Assembly: GCA_950295325.1 (NCBI GenBank)
Contig: OX485805.1
Span: forward strand, 42,120,758-42,184,757
DNA: 64,000 nt
Direction: 5' to 3'
From: Polytrichum commune
Taxonomy: Eukaryota > Streptophyta > Polytrichopsida > Polytrichales > Polytrichaceae
Shown here: positions 31,785 to 47,235 of the stretch, one piece after another
Layout: each line of letters begins with the position of its first letter
How positions within the stretch are numbered: the first letter of the stretch is position 1
Made by a program: the position numbers and the translations under genes
Notes under the pieces: model-generated
Told to the model about the DNA's origin: nothing
The model's input: only the letters and a program-made list of their open reading frames with translations
Databases searched by the model: none

Positions 31785-32830
31785 GAGGGGATCACTTTGG
31801 TGGAATTGTTTGGGGGCATTGGGATAGGATTGGCGGCCGTGTTAAAGGTTGGTTTCACGGTCGACAATATGTTTATATAGATGACAGTCAGGTATCCACC
31901 CATGTGGCTCATTATCATTTCTACCAGTTGATGGTGTTGTATCCACAATAGTTGGATCCAACTGCCATTCGTGGGTGTTTTGCATGTTTCTTTCATGATA
32001 TTACAATTATCAGTGATGCAAACTTGTGCAGGTTGGGTTCCGTGGATTTGGTGATAACATGATGGCCATGCTAGGGCCACTCACGTGTTGGAGCATGCCG
32101 AGGGTTGGAGGATCCCATGTCTAGTTTTTTTGGAGACCTCATCTGGTTCATGCAGCGGTGGTTTGCCCACCAACCTTCTCCTCCAGGGTATATATTCGAG
32201 ACATGTATCTCTATTGGGAGACTCTCGTGACAATGTGTTAAAAGACAAACATTATGTTTGTCAACACCTTGGTGATCCAATTTTTGTGGATGCCACATGC
32301 TTTGGTTCTTATTCCCACTAGTTTCAATGGCTTTTAACCAACCTCACACCACTATCTACTTTAACTGCAACATTTTTTGCAGTGCCTCCACCTTCTGATA
32401 AGATGGTGGATGACATCTTGGATCCAAACCGGACTACTTTGCCAGTTGTTCGAGATGATTTACCCCCATTGGCATTGGTCAACAAAGTGGGGGCACCACG
32501 GAGGGCCTTTCCTTCCTTTATGATTTTTTCACAATCATTTGCATTCTGCAATCAAGGGCCTAGTATGGTGTGGGATGCTCACACCAAAAACCACACCGAA
32601 CCATTGGCTAACAAACGGGAACGTGCTATGGGATTCCGCACTAGCATCACAACAACTCCTGGCCTTTCTGAGGACCAACAATGCTTCGTGTTGGCCAAAG
32701 CATGGATCTTAATACTATGGTGTGGACTGTTGGTTTATGCCTTGCATTGCAATGGCATCGTGGTGACCAATTATTGTCTTTGGGAGCAGAGGACTCTGGT
32801 TAGGGGGCACAGTAGTCCACACTCATGAAG
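31785..32830 (+). pseudogene. C5 cytosine DNA methyltransferase domain of the gypsy element
   Basis: Degenerate DNA (cytosine-5) methyltransferase. Motif I is TLVELFGGIGIG (frame starting 31785), followed after a frameshift by YVYIDDSQVST. Motif IV, the catalytic Pro-Cys-Gln, is present as Trp-Pro-Cys then TAG (32063-32074), where CAG is expected, followed by GHSR. A GLEDP segment follows, then HYVCQHLGDP (about 32250) as the motif VI-VIII region, and ERAMGF (about 32615) plus GLSEDQQ as a motif X-like end. The motif order is the normal one. At least two frameshifts and several stops make it inactive. It lies between gag and reverse transcriptase of the same element. It resembles DNMT3/DRM-type domains more than CMT or MET1, but that is an impression only. 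Confidence 0.75.
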
Positions 32831-33119
32831 GAGGGAATTGAGGTCATAGTTTAGGAAGCCAAACGAATCTTTTGATTTAAGCAACAAGTGATGGAGGAGC
32901 TTCGAGCTCAACGGGTTTATGTTTTTTTGGCTTTTTTGCCTCCGGTGGTGGCTTCATCATCACATATTGGTGGTGATGAAGAGAGGCCAGACTCTATTGC
33001 TAGCACTGAGGTTGGGGGCATGGTTAATGTCCCTTCCTCTCAATAGAAGTTAGAGTCTATGCCAACATCAGGTGGTTCCCCTTTGGTGGAAAGGGAGACC
33101 ATAGAGTTTGACGATTAGC

Positions 33120-34110
33120 CATTGGAATTAGACCCTCATCTCATTGGTGCTCAAGCACAGAAGGTACAAGCATTCATTCGTTTGTAACGTAGGTGTTTTG
33201 CTTATAGCCTTCAAGATCTTGAAGGCTATAAAAGAAAACCCATCCACATTTAATTGGAGAACGACCATCCTATTTTTTGGAGACCTTATAAACTCAGTGT
33301 TTCCAAGAGGATTGACGTCCATGCTTGTTGGCAAGAGCTTTTGGCAGCAAGGCTGATCGAACTCTCCAACAAGGAGTATGATTGTGCTATGGTTATGCCA
33401 TCGAAAAAGGATATATTTGGCAATTGGACGGAGAAGACAATGTGTGGGAATTACCGTCAAGTTAATCAGAAGACCAATTCGGATTGGCATTCCATACCAA
33501 TCCTGGAGGACTTGTTCGATGCAATTGGATTTTCTTGAGTCTTTAGCACCCTAGACTTGAGATCCGGTTATCACCAACTTTCATTATTTGTGGGAGATCA
33601 AGTGAAAACCGCATTTTGGGAAGTTTATCAGGATGGGAAAGATCAACTATACCATTCGAAGTTTCTTCCATTTGGCCTCAAGAATGCACCTACTGGGTTT
33701 CAGAGAGTGATGGACCAAGTCCTCTCTAGCTTGTCCTTTGCGCGGGGTTACATTGATGATGTGATCATTTTCAGTATGGCACCACAAAAGCATGTGAGGC
33801 ATCTACAAGCCGTTTTTGAACAGTTACGGTGGTGGGGATTGCGCTTGCACCATGGCAAGTACAAGTTTTTTCATGACTGACTAGTATATCTAGGTCATAT
33901 GATTATCCCAGGAGGTCTTGGGGTGTAGCAAGCTAAGGTGGACGCTTTGCAAAAGATCCCGGTACCGGTCGATGTGGTGAGATTTTGCATTTTCTTGGGC
34001 TTGGCGAATTACTACCGATTTGTTAAGAACTTTAGCTTGATCGCCAAGCCACTTACCATTCTCACGAGCTAGGACCAACCTTGGACTTGGTGTCGTGAGC
34101 AGCATGAGAC
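33120..34110 (+). pseudogene. Ty3/gypsy reverse transcriptase, broken
   Basis: Two same-frame segments (33254-33538 and 33557-33880) separated by one TGA at 33536-33538. Motifs in order are VMPSKKD, the finger region YRQVNQKT, FSTLDLRSGYHQ, LPFGLKNAPTGFQRVMDQV and the catalytic YIDDVIIFS (about 33752). The Y-I-D-D box and the LPFGLKNAP motif are typical Ty3/gypsy. The frame then meets TGA at 33878-33880 and TAG at about 33927 before the thumb region (FLGLANYYRFV). Confidence 0.92.
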
Positions 34111-34640
34111 ATTTGAGACATTAAAGCAGAAATTAGGTGCGGCTCCAGCGCTTTGACATTTGGATGTTTCCAAATCATTCCAGTTGCATACGGACTAGAG
34201 TTTATTGGGTTTGGGAGCAATTCTCACTCAGAAAGATGATTGTGGCCGGGAGTATGTTGTTGCTTATGCGTCGCGGAGCAACAACACTGCAAAGCCAATT
34301 ATTTGTCCTACGAGGGAGAAGCGGTGGTGGTGGTGTGGGCTATTGCCCATTTTTGGACATATCTCTATAGTCAACACTTTACTTTGGTGACTGACCATCA
34401 ACCTTTACGGTGGCTCATGAAGTCGGATAAGCTAACTAGCAAATTCGCTAGGTGGGCTTTATTGCTCCAGAAGTACAATTTTGAGGGGGTACACCATGTT
34501 GGTATTACCAACATGGATGCAGATGGACTCTCACACAATTCACGTCCTTCAGATGAGGATTTGACCGGAGCTAGGTGGCATGGGGATTGTGATCGAGAGG
34601 CAGTTCCCGGTTGGCATGCAGCTGCTTAGCTCATTTTGTT
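34111..34640 (+). pseudogene. gypsy RNase H domain, broken
   Basis: Fragments of an RNase H domain in two frames. One frame has LGLGAILTQKD (about 34210) and YVVAYASRS; another has SYEGEAVVVVWAIAHF, LVTDHQPLRWLM (about 34385) and KYNFEGVHHVG. TDHQPL is the usual signature of this domain in Ty3/gypsy. There are stops at about 34155 and 34196 and a frameshift near 34300. Confidence 0.85.
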
Positions 34641-34764
34641 TTCTGGCGCTGCTGTGAAGGTTTCGATATAGAACTCGGATGATGAGATTGATCGACCTCA
34701 AGCTATTGTTGATATATGAGAGGATCTTCCCGTATTGTATAAGCTTCAATAGGGGATCTTTCCT

Positions 34765-35990
34765 TTGTTTATCTCGGCGATGGAAATGGATAGGATTGGA
34801 CATAGAATAATAAGGTTCCGTCAGGATAACGATTTGTTATTTCAATTGTGGTCGGATGGAATAAGGCGTATTGTTCCTAGATCGGATCAGAGGTCCTCCT
34901 TGGTGCGACAAGTGCACGAGGAACTTGGCCATTTTGGCATACACAAGACACATTCGATGTTGCATGGCCAATATTGGTGGACTGGGATACATCAACATGT
35001 GGATGTTTATGTCAGGAGGTGTGAAGTTTGTTACGGGGTCCGGTTTAGCTTCAACACCTTGTCACCTCAATTATAGCCTTTACCTATCATGAGACTGGGC
35101 TACCGCTGGTCGCTGGACTTTGCCAAACCGTTGATTACCACACCACATGGAGCAAAATATGTGTTGGTGATGGTGGAGCATTTTAGCATTGAGTTTGTCG
35201 TGCTACCCCAAAACTCTGCAAAATTGGCCATGGCAACCTTTTTAGATTGTGTGTTAGTACATTTTGGAGCACTGACTAGGTATTGACGGACCAAGTATGG
35301 GAGTTCCTCGGTGCTTTTGAGGAATTGTGTACTAAGGCTCTTATAGATCACTATACCATCTAGCAGGATCATCCGGAGGCGGATGGCTTGGCTGAATGGG
35401 TTGTTCAGACAACCAAACATGGCTTAAGGAAGTATGGATTACTCCAGGAGAGCCAGCGGGATTGGGACCATATATTGCCTTGGATTGATATGGGATATTG
35501 ATTTACTAGGCAGGCCTCTTTGGTGTCCTATAACCCATATCAATTGATGTAGGGACGTGAGCCTATACTCTTGAGTTCTATTCGGAAAATGCTAGCTCCT
35601 ATTGTGGACTTGGATGACCCAAACATTTGGCCAAAATGTTTGTAGGAGTGGGCTCAATTCTCCCATAGGGCCATGCCTATGGCCATGGAAAATTTGTCCA
35701 TTGTTCAGCACCGTGACACATTGCATTATGCACGTATTCGCAGTGGTGCTTACCGACCCTAGTTGCGAAGATTCTGGTAGGAAAATTATGTTTATCTCCA
35801 ACATGAGGCACCTACGACATTGGATGTCACGGCAGGGCACATTATCCTTCGAGTGAAAGAGGAGTTGCCGAGTCGTTTGTTATTGTTGGAAGACAAGGAT
35901 GGCATGGAATGTTACGAGCATTCCAAAAAATGTGTCCCATGTCATCTATCCATTGAGGGTACAGTTCATCTTGAACTAACTGTCGTACCA
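34765..35990 (+). pseudogene. gypsy integrase, broken
   Basis: The zinc-binding HHCC region is seen as HEELGHFGIHKTHS...YWWTGI...CEVC (about 34905-35030). The catalytic core follows: the first Asp in WSLDFA (about 35107), the second in a TDQ segment at about 35286 (frame shifted), and the Glu in HPEADGLAE (about 35375). The C-terminal extension contains YGREP-like and VVDLDDP-like segments, then a region similar to the fragment at 12.76-13.02 kb. Stops include TAG at 35074-35076, 35760-35762 and 35778-35780. No chromodomain is seen; a PHD finger takes that position. Confidence 0.88.
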
Positions 35991-36002
35991 GAGGGTTTTC
36001 CA

Positions 36003-36143
36003 TGTTTTGTGTGTGGAGAGAAGAAAATAATAGCTATTATGTTCTTGTGTGATCAGTGTCAACGTGGATGGCACATGACATGCCTGAGGCCACCCTTGAC
36101 TTCTCTACCATTTGGATAGTGGAGTTGTCCTCGCTATCGAGGA
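36003..36143 (+). pseudogene. PHD zinc finger at the gypsy pol C-terminus
   Basis: Cys pattern C-F-V-C, then C-D-Q-C, then G-W-H-M-T-C, then C-P: a C4-H-C3 PHD finger, a chromatin-reading fold. The last cysteine pair reads CPRY in this copy (TAT), while the fragment at about 13.8 kb keeps CPQC. A TAG at about 36117-36119 also breaks it. By analogy with integrase chromodomains, it probably helped target integration to chromatin; that role is inferred. Confidence 0.75.
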
Positions 36144-36467
36144 TCTTTGGTACTTGGTGCTCACACTAGTTATACTCAATGATCCTGTGTGGTTTTCACC
36201 GTGTTGTGCCTGCCCAAATGAAAAATGAAGAATTATGTTTTGGAGACGCAATTAAACGTGTGACGGTGGAATTAATTCTTTGGAATATGATGGCCAAATA
36301 TTAGAGGCGAGTAAGGATGGGGCTCACATTGCACCCAACCTACAGTTCCTTGGAATGACATTCACCACACTAGTTGATTGCGGAACAATTCTTAGTTATC
36401 CATGCCCTTTGGATTGGCATTGGTCCTAGCTGCTTGGCGGGACTCCATAGTCAGTTAAGGGGGGCCA

Positions 36468-37018
36468 TGTGGAAGTGTGTTGTGCATGTGTGTTTTTTTA
36501 TATGTTTTAGTGTCATTTGTTAATGGTAGTTGGTACTCGAGCTACAGTTATACACGATCGTTATTTACATGACAATTGTCACGGTATGCGGCATCAGCGA
36601 CCACACCTTATCCGTGGAGTTTCATCCATTTTGATTTTGAATGGATGAATCCTAGAAGTTGGAGAGAGGTTCTTAAGTGAGGAGCCTCCTCCTTGGCTTG
36701 GCATTCTTGCAAAGTCAAGCCTTATGAGTGAGTGTAAGGAGAAAATTTGTGTGAGGTGAACATTGCATGTTTTTGCAATAAAATCTTGAGTTCTTCTCCC
36801 TTTACTTATACTGTTGAATTCTCCCGTGGTAGAGTGAGAGATAATTTGACTCATTGTGTGCATTTGAAGAAAGAATTAGAGTTTTTGCAAGGGTTTGACT
36901 CTCTTCCTTCTCTATGAAGGTGTGTTATGTATGTGTGCCTTTGCTATATTTTAGTGTTATTTGTTGATAGAGGTTGGTACTCGAGCTGCAGTGACACACG
37001 TTGGTTATTTACATGACA
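36468..37018 (+). repeat. gypsy 3' terminal repeats: segment A, LTR-like B, segment A'
   Basis: A purine-rich run (AAGGGGGG at about 36458) is followed by A (36468-36576, ending TTACATGACAAT), then B (36577-36914, starting TGTCACGGTATG, matching 23524-23857), then A' (36915-37018, ending TTACATGACA). A and A' are about 105 bp and similar. If B plus A' is the LTR, its ends form a TGTCA...TGACA inverted pair. If A plus B is the LTR, it starts right after the polypurine run. Both readings leave one segment unexplained. Confidence 0.7.
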
Positions 37019-38696
37019 ACAATCCTACCTCTAAGGAACCAATGTATGGGTTGTTTACCCCAACCTTGGCTATTGAGATAATCTTTCACCTAAGATCATC
37101 AATGTTGGAAAATGCAAGGCTATAGAACTATAATATGATTTGTGGTGGGGCCCACTTTTGCAAAAACTCAATAATAGCCGAGTGACAGGATGAGACCTTA
37201 TTATGTGGGGCATAAGGTATGTGGTGTTATTTGGTTTGTTTTCAGGTTCTCCAACTTCTACTGATTATATTTACGCAATAAAACTTGAGTTGGAATAGCA
37301 AATCTACTATGAAGCATCTACAACAATCAACTTGAAAATTGGACATCCCCTGATTTAGTTCCGGTTATCAAAAGTACATGTTTGTTGATTTCTTAAGTGA
37401 AGACATGGGTTCCTCCAAATTGTGTTCAATATTGAGTGTAGAGTAGTTATTAGTTTTTGAAGATGTAATTCAATCTATTTTAAGCCTACGTCTTATAATG
37501 TTTGTTCTTTGATCCTCACCGAACCTCAATGAATCAAATTTAGGGGTCCAATTAAGAAAACGAGCCACTTAAGACCCATCTACCTTTAAACAAAATGTGG
37601 GTGGGACATAGCATCACTCAACTCCTTGATTGTGCTCCGTGAGACCAGAAAAAAAAAGAAAAAGAAACCCTTATCTAGGTACTGGTGTGAATATAAGCCC
37701 ATTGGCCTATTGTTGATCACAGTTGTCCATGATGCAACCTTAGGTGTTATGCCTCCTTTGGGAGATGGGTCATGGTGGTGTAATAGTTATCCCAAGTTTA
37801 TTGGGGGGAAGGGGGGGGGGGGGGGGGACAGGTGTTTGTTTGTTGTTGAGTTTTCTTCTGTTTAGGATGAGGTATGTGAGGTTTTGATGGCGTTATGGTG
37901 TATATTTTTCATGAGGTTTTCAATACTTGATTTTGGGATGTTTAGATTGGCAAGTTCTTTAATGGAATGTTCATGTATAGCGCCTCTCACCCCCGGCTGT
38001 GATGGTAATGAGGGGGTAGGTATTTCATCCATTATTTTATATGGTGTTAATTAGTGGGTCATATTTGGTATATTTATGTGTGAGGCCTTGATCAAGGAAT
38101 CTATCATGGCAGTATGTGATTTCTATGGACTGGACTTTGAGTGCTGGAGAGGGGGATATTGGTGTTAGGGTCTGGTTCAGGGCTCCTATTATGCATAGGA
38201 TGTTCGGTCTTAGTTTGGCCTAACATTGACATGTTGTTTGTGTACATTTGCATTTGAGGAGCCAACTTGGGACTATTTGGTCAGGTGGTTTGTTGTTAAG
38301 ATTGTGTAACGTGTATTTACTTATTTATTATTTATGTACTATTTACAACCTCTAATTCAACTAAACTCCTTTTTTAGAAGACTAGAGGTGCCACCCTAGG
38401 TGCTCTAGCAATTCTAAAGGTTTTGGAGTCACTACAAGTTGAGACTATGGTCTTACCGTAGGTTATCACCTCATAAGTAACAACGACGAGTTAACTATAC
38501 TTAGAGTTATCCTAAAGGCATGGAGGGAGAGCTAGTTAAGATATCTGGAACTACTAGTTGAAGGAAGCCTCAACTCATAGTAGTATCTAGTATAGAAGCT
38601 CTAAGGTTGGGTGGAACATGCCTCTTGAATCTCATTATTGTGAAATATGTTACAGATTGCATGCATTGATCAATGTGAAAAACTGAGTGTTTTTGT
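37019..38696. other. intergenic DNA of unit 2 after the gypsy insertion
   Basis: Resumes the match to unit 1 (8621-9240) and loses it near 37645. A guanine run lies at about 37803-37828. The rest, to 38696, shows no gene and nothing recognisable. Confidence 0.45.
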
Positions 38697-39739
38697 CACG
38701 GGTAGATCACTTAGTGCATTTTAAAAACGACGTACGGCATAATATAGGGAGGATTAAAATCATTTGAAATAAAAATTATAAAGGAATTCCAAATACTGAA
38801 GGGGCCATTAAATGTAGACAATCCCATTATAAGTAAGTTAGATGGACATAAAACGTGGGCCATTATTATTTTGTAAAATTAATATAGGGGCTGAAGATAA
38901 AGATCCTAGAACACGGGTAGATCACTTAGTGCATTTTAGAAATGACGTGCGGCATAATATAGAGAGGATTAAAATCATTTGAAATAAAAATTATAAAGGA
39001 ATTCCAAATAATAAAGGGGCCATTAAATGTAGACAATCTCATTATAAGTAAGTTATATGGACATAAAACGTGGACCATTATTTTTTTGTAAAATTAATAT
39101 AGGGGTTGAAGATAAGGATCCTAGAAGGTATGTTTAGTCTGGTATGTAAATGGGTTTAAGACTCACGGGGATGTTTGCACCCTTCTTTGTTTCCATGCTT
39201 TCCCTCAACACTCGTCAATTGCATTAGGAAGTATATTAGTTTTTATTACTTAAAAGGAATATAGAGTACAAAAAATTGCAGTGACTTGGAAAATATAAGT
39301 AATGAAAGGGTGCAAACAAATGGGCCATTTTTGGAATTTAAGTAATTATAGGGAGGCTTTAATTCAGCCCTTGAAGGTAAATAGCCCCAAAACAAAAAAC
39401 CCCCAGCCGCACGTGGTGCACAAAAATGCCTTAGAGTGATCTACCCGTGTCCTAGAAGGTATGTTTAGTATGGTATGTAAATGGGTTTAGGACTCACGGG
39501 GATGGATGATAATTTGGATTTCCGTCTGTCCAAAATTACTTAAAAGGAATATAGAGTACAAAAAATTGCAGTGACTTGGACAATAGAAGTAATGGAAGGA
39601 TGCAAACAAATGGGCCATTTTTGAAATTTAAGTAATTATAAGGAGGCTTTCAGTCAACCCTTGAAGGTAAATAGCCCTAAAACAAAAAACCCCCAGCCGC
39701 ACGTGATGCACAAAAATGCCTTAGAGTGATCTACCTGTG
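38697..39739. mobile_element. hAT-type MITE, CACGGGTAGATCACT family, copy 2 (outer)
   Basis: Flanked by a perfect 8-bp duplication GTTTTTGT (38689-38696 and 39740-39747). It has the same termini as the other family members, in the opposite orientation to copies at 13215 and 54953. Removing the inner copy and one 8-bp repeat leaves 497 bp, almost exactly the size of copy 1. Confidence 0.93.
38912..39449. mobile_element. hAT-type MITE, CACGGGTAGATCACT family, copy 3 (nested in copy 2)
   Basis: A 538-bp member inserted into its own family, flanked by a perfect 8-bp duplication TCCTAGAA (38904-38911 and 39450-39457). It is the longer form of the family, like the copy at 54953, with an extra segment of about 40 bp near CAATTGACGAGTGTTGAGGG. 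Confidence 0.93.
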
Positions 39740-42117
39740 GTTTTTGTTGGCTTATACTGTTTGGGTGATGAGATGTACTGCTTTGTTGTGTTGTGCTATT
39801 CTTAGGCCCTCTATGTGTGGGTTTTCACATATTGATAGGAGGTGAGGCCATGTGTCTCTGCCGTTGTTATGGCACAGTGTGTAATACGGATTTTCAACCA
39901 CCTTGGAGGTTGCCTCCATGTAGATTGTAAGTGGTGATGGCACACACCAGATAGGCATAGCCTCAGTGACAATATCATTCAAAAGCAATTTAAAATTATG
40001 AAAGGAGAAAACAATACAATGGATTTTTCATTTTACATAATGATTATTGATGATAATTTAATTCTCTTCTTGAGTATAAAGCTCATGCAAAGACATTTTT
40101 GAAAGCTCCAATGTTGTTATTTTGGATGTTGCTTGTGTTAGGTTTGGTTAGTAACATGTTTGCTTTATTCCTTCATGCCAATGAAATTGCTTCATGATTA
40201 TGGGTCATCCTTGCAAATACTTATTTGAGATGATATTGCCACAAGCCCATAGGGGATCAATTAAGCACATCATTCTTCATATTTGAATTAAATCATGACT
40301 AATTCTAGTAAGTGCATTTTATAATTAACTAGGATTTATTAATTTGGCAATAATACTTCCTGATTTAATTGGGCTTAATTACTATTAATTAGGTACAATT
40401 GCACTTAATTATATTTAATCACACTTATTTAGTTTGAATGTGTATGAATACCTCTTGAAAATAGAAGGTATTAGCTATAATATTATAAAATACACCTACT
40501 CAAAATAAAACATTGATTTAGTTCCATTTTAGAATTACAAAGACCCTTTCAATGGTAAGTCACAAAAATCACAACCTCTATGCTAATGAGGGTTTCGTAA
40601 TTTGAGGGTTTTTGTCAATAAAGAATGTAATTAACCTCGAAGTGAACATATATATTGGATTTTGGACATTGACAATTAATTGCACTCAATATGGGTTATA
40701 TGAACAATAGGCCTTCAGAAATGCACGAGCGATTTTATTTTTCAAAGTCAGCTGGAACGGGCAACAATTTTCGGTGGGGATATGAAAATTTTAGCTTTGC
40801 TGTCTTGGGGCTGCCCGGAGGTGCCGGATGACGGCCCTGGCTCCAATGCACCTCCTATCTGAAAGTTCGTTGGGCGGTGTAGCGACCGCCACGAAACAAA
40901 CCTCACACTTTTAAGCTGAAGTTCACCTCCGGGATCATTACCTACATTGAGATCATACGCAACTCGCAATTCACTTGGTAGTTTCCGAAAGGCAGGGAAA
41001 TTTGGAAGCCAGTGACGCTTCTAGTTCGGTATATATGGTATGTACGCTTCTAGTTTTCGACGATTGATGTTCGCTGTTGGGTGTGCGGGGAGGTAAGTGT
41101 CGACTGGGGCGTTGTTGTTTTTAGCTTGGATTGAGATAACATTCTTAAGTGGCCTATGAGTGAGTGTTCCGGCGCAAATGCGACTGACTCTTAGGTAATT
41201 CGGATAACAACAAGAATGAATATTTTTGAGAAGCACAGCTTCAATTGAATTGCTAGATGGGAGAAGGATTCATAACTGAAGATCGGCAACGATGAGGTGT
41301 CGACTAATGGCTAACGGGGGCTTACAGCCACTCGACTTTATATACATGCATGCAGATTATCAAGGGGGCATCAAGGACTTTCAAGATTACTGCAAATTCC
41401 ATTTTTGAATCTAGAATAAAATGATATAGTCCTTACATGGCTGATCAATATAAATTGTTATTTTTTGGTGTGCAAGCTAGCTTAACATATGTTAGTTTTC
41501 GGCGCTGATTAAGTGCGGGGTGCAGCATCCGGGGTGGATCTGAGTGTGCATCTGGGGGTCACATAATTCGACGATTGACGTCAGTATTGTATATATGTGC
41601 GGGAGGTTTAACGATATTAACTTGGTTATTGTGGTCTTCACTTTGGATTGCGAACGAAGTATTTTTTTTTCCGATGGAACAGATGTATAGCACCCTTAAG
41701 TAGCCTATGTAATACTGCACCGGAAATGGAATGAGTCTTGGGTAAACCGGAGAACCCAAAAATGATTTCATTAGGGAATTACGTCTTCATTGAATCTTGA
41801 ATGCCGAATCCTACTAGGTGTCGAGTAACGAGAGGTTAATGTCACTTGACTATGCTCGGCATTCATGCATACATTTAAGGACTTCCATCATCGAACTTTC
41901 TTCTTGAAGGCTCAAGAATATATTGCTGTCTGCGGTGAATGTGAAGTTAATTCATTGTTGCATTCGCCTGGATTTGATTGTACATGGAGGGCGCTGCAGT
42001 ATTCGACGATTGATTTCACTTTAGTGTTGTGTGTGCGGGAGGTTTAATGATTTTTAGATCGGTGTTGCAGTTGTTGTTGTCGTAGTCGTCGTCAGGTTGG
42101 ATATCTTGCGAGCGGCG
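39740..42117 (+). promoter_or_regulatory. unit 2/unit 3 junction and upstream region of reductase copy 3
   Basis: About 39900-40160 matches 11297-11560 of unit 1. The unit 3 start is near 40907, matching 14921. From 41041 onward the promoter-proximal repeats seen ahead of copies 1 and 2 recur, with one module near 41055-41250, another near 41500-41770 and the last near 41990-42095. 40160-40900 is AT-rich DNA with no gene. Confidence 0.45.
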
Positions 42118-46038
<3,921 letters not shown>

Positions 46039-47235
46039 AATTGAATGTAAGTATGTAAAAATGTAAGTTGTTGAGGTAATGGAGAGATTGATCATATGGC
46101 TTCACCTAGTTTCTCACTTTGCCTTATCAACACGCAACATTCATGGTACGGAGTTGTTGGAGAAACATGTGAAGTAGTAGACTCATAGTGACACTGGGGG
46201 TTGTGAAAATATCGCGTAAAATTTGGTTATGTTGATAAGTTGAGGATGTGTTTTGCCGTGGTTTTGCATTGTTGGGTTACTTAGTTGAACATTCCTTGAA
46301 ATTTCCTCCATATTTGATTCTATAATCAACAACAATATTTGGCTTAGTGAAGTTTAGCAACTCAAGGGAGTCCAATGTACTCCGAGATTGCATTGGCAGT
46401 TTGCTGAATTTGAGTGGGAAGTCAAAACATGCATGATAATTTAGAATCAAAGAGAGGAAATGCTAGTGCTAGTTCCTGGAGGAGTTGTAGCAAACTGACA
46501 AAATTCATTATGTAAGTACTGTACATGATCAAGATAAATCAGCCCAAAAGTGTAATGTATAGGTATAACAAGATTATTACCATTAACCAAATAGCAGTTA
46601 AATCCCTAGAATGGGAAATAGTATGTAACAAGACATTTGATGCTCTAGATACAATGTATTCACTGAATCGGCATGTTCGCATGGCCCTTGTGCATCAAAA
46701 TCACGAATTATCAATTGTTGGTATGCTAATATGTAGTTAGTTTCACCAAGTTTGTAATCTCGGTATGTTTTACCTCCATAGCTTTTTCGTGATATTCTTT
46801 AATTTGAGCTAAGGATGTGCAATTGACACTTGTATACCCGTTGGAGTTGGGTGGATATGTAGGGTGGTAGACAGGTGGGTGAGTAAACTAGTAGGTCAAT
46901 ATGGAGATTGGCATATGTTGCTTGCTTGGCTGTCACATCCATAAGCATTGAGAAAATATAAGCATATAGGATTACAAACCAAATATCCTAAGATATGCTT
47001 GAAAAGAACAAATCTTCTCCATACACTTTTGAAACTTGACTTAGAAGCACTACACTATCTATTATATTTAGTGTCATTTGCTATTCGGGGTTACACAATG
47101 CTATATGTTTTTAATATTGATGCAATTAACTAGGATTTACATTATATTATTCGGTGATTCCATTCTAATAAGGTTTGGTGACAAGTGTTTCAACCAATTT
47201 ATGAAGCGAAATCTTAGATAGCAATGTTGGTAATA
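46039..47235. other. 3' flank of reductase copy 3; no gene
   Basis: Matches 20004-21300 downstream of copy 2 throughout, with small indels. No coding feature is supported. Confidence 0.5.

Larger units (their letters stand above)
23524..37018 (+). mobile_element. Ty3/gypsy LTR retrotransposon with DNA methyltransferase and PHD finger, decayed
   Basis: A 13.5-kb insertion in unit 2, defined by comparison with unit 1, whose uninterrupted site is at about 8620-8630. The order is terminal repeat (23524-23857), gag zinc knuckles (26055-26237), an unassigned segment, a C5 cytosine methyltransferase (31785-32830), reverse transcriptase (33254-33880), RNase H (about 34150-34540), integrase (about 34880-35440), a PHD finger (36003-36143) and terminal repeats (36468-37018). 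Reverse transcriptase, RNase H, integrase in that order is the Ty3/gypsy arrangement. Many stops and frameshifts make it inactive. About 4.5 kb of its length is a nested hAT element (26792-31253). Host flanks are ATAA at the left and ACAA at the right, a possible mutated 4-bp target duplication. Confidence 0.85.
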
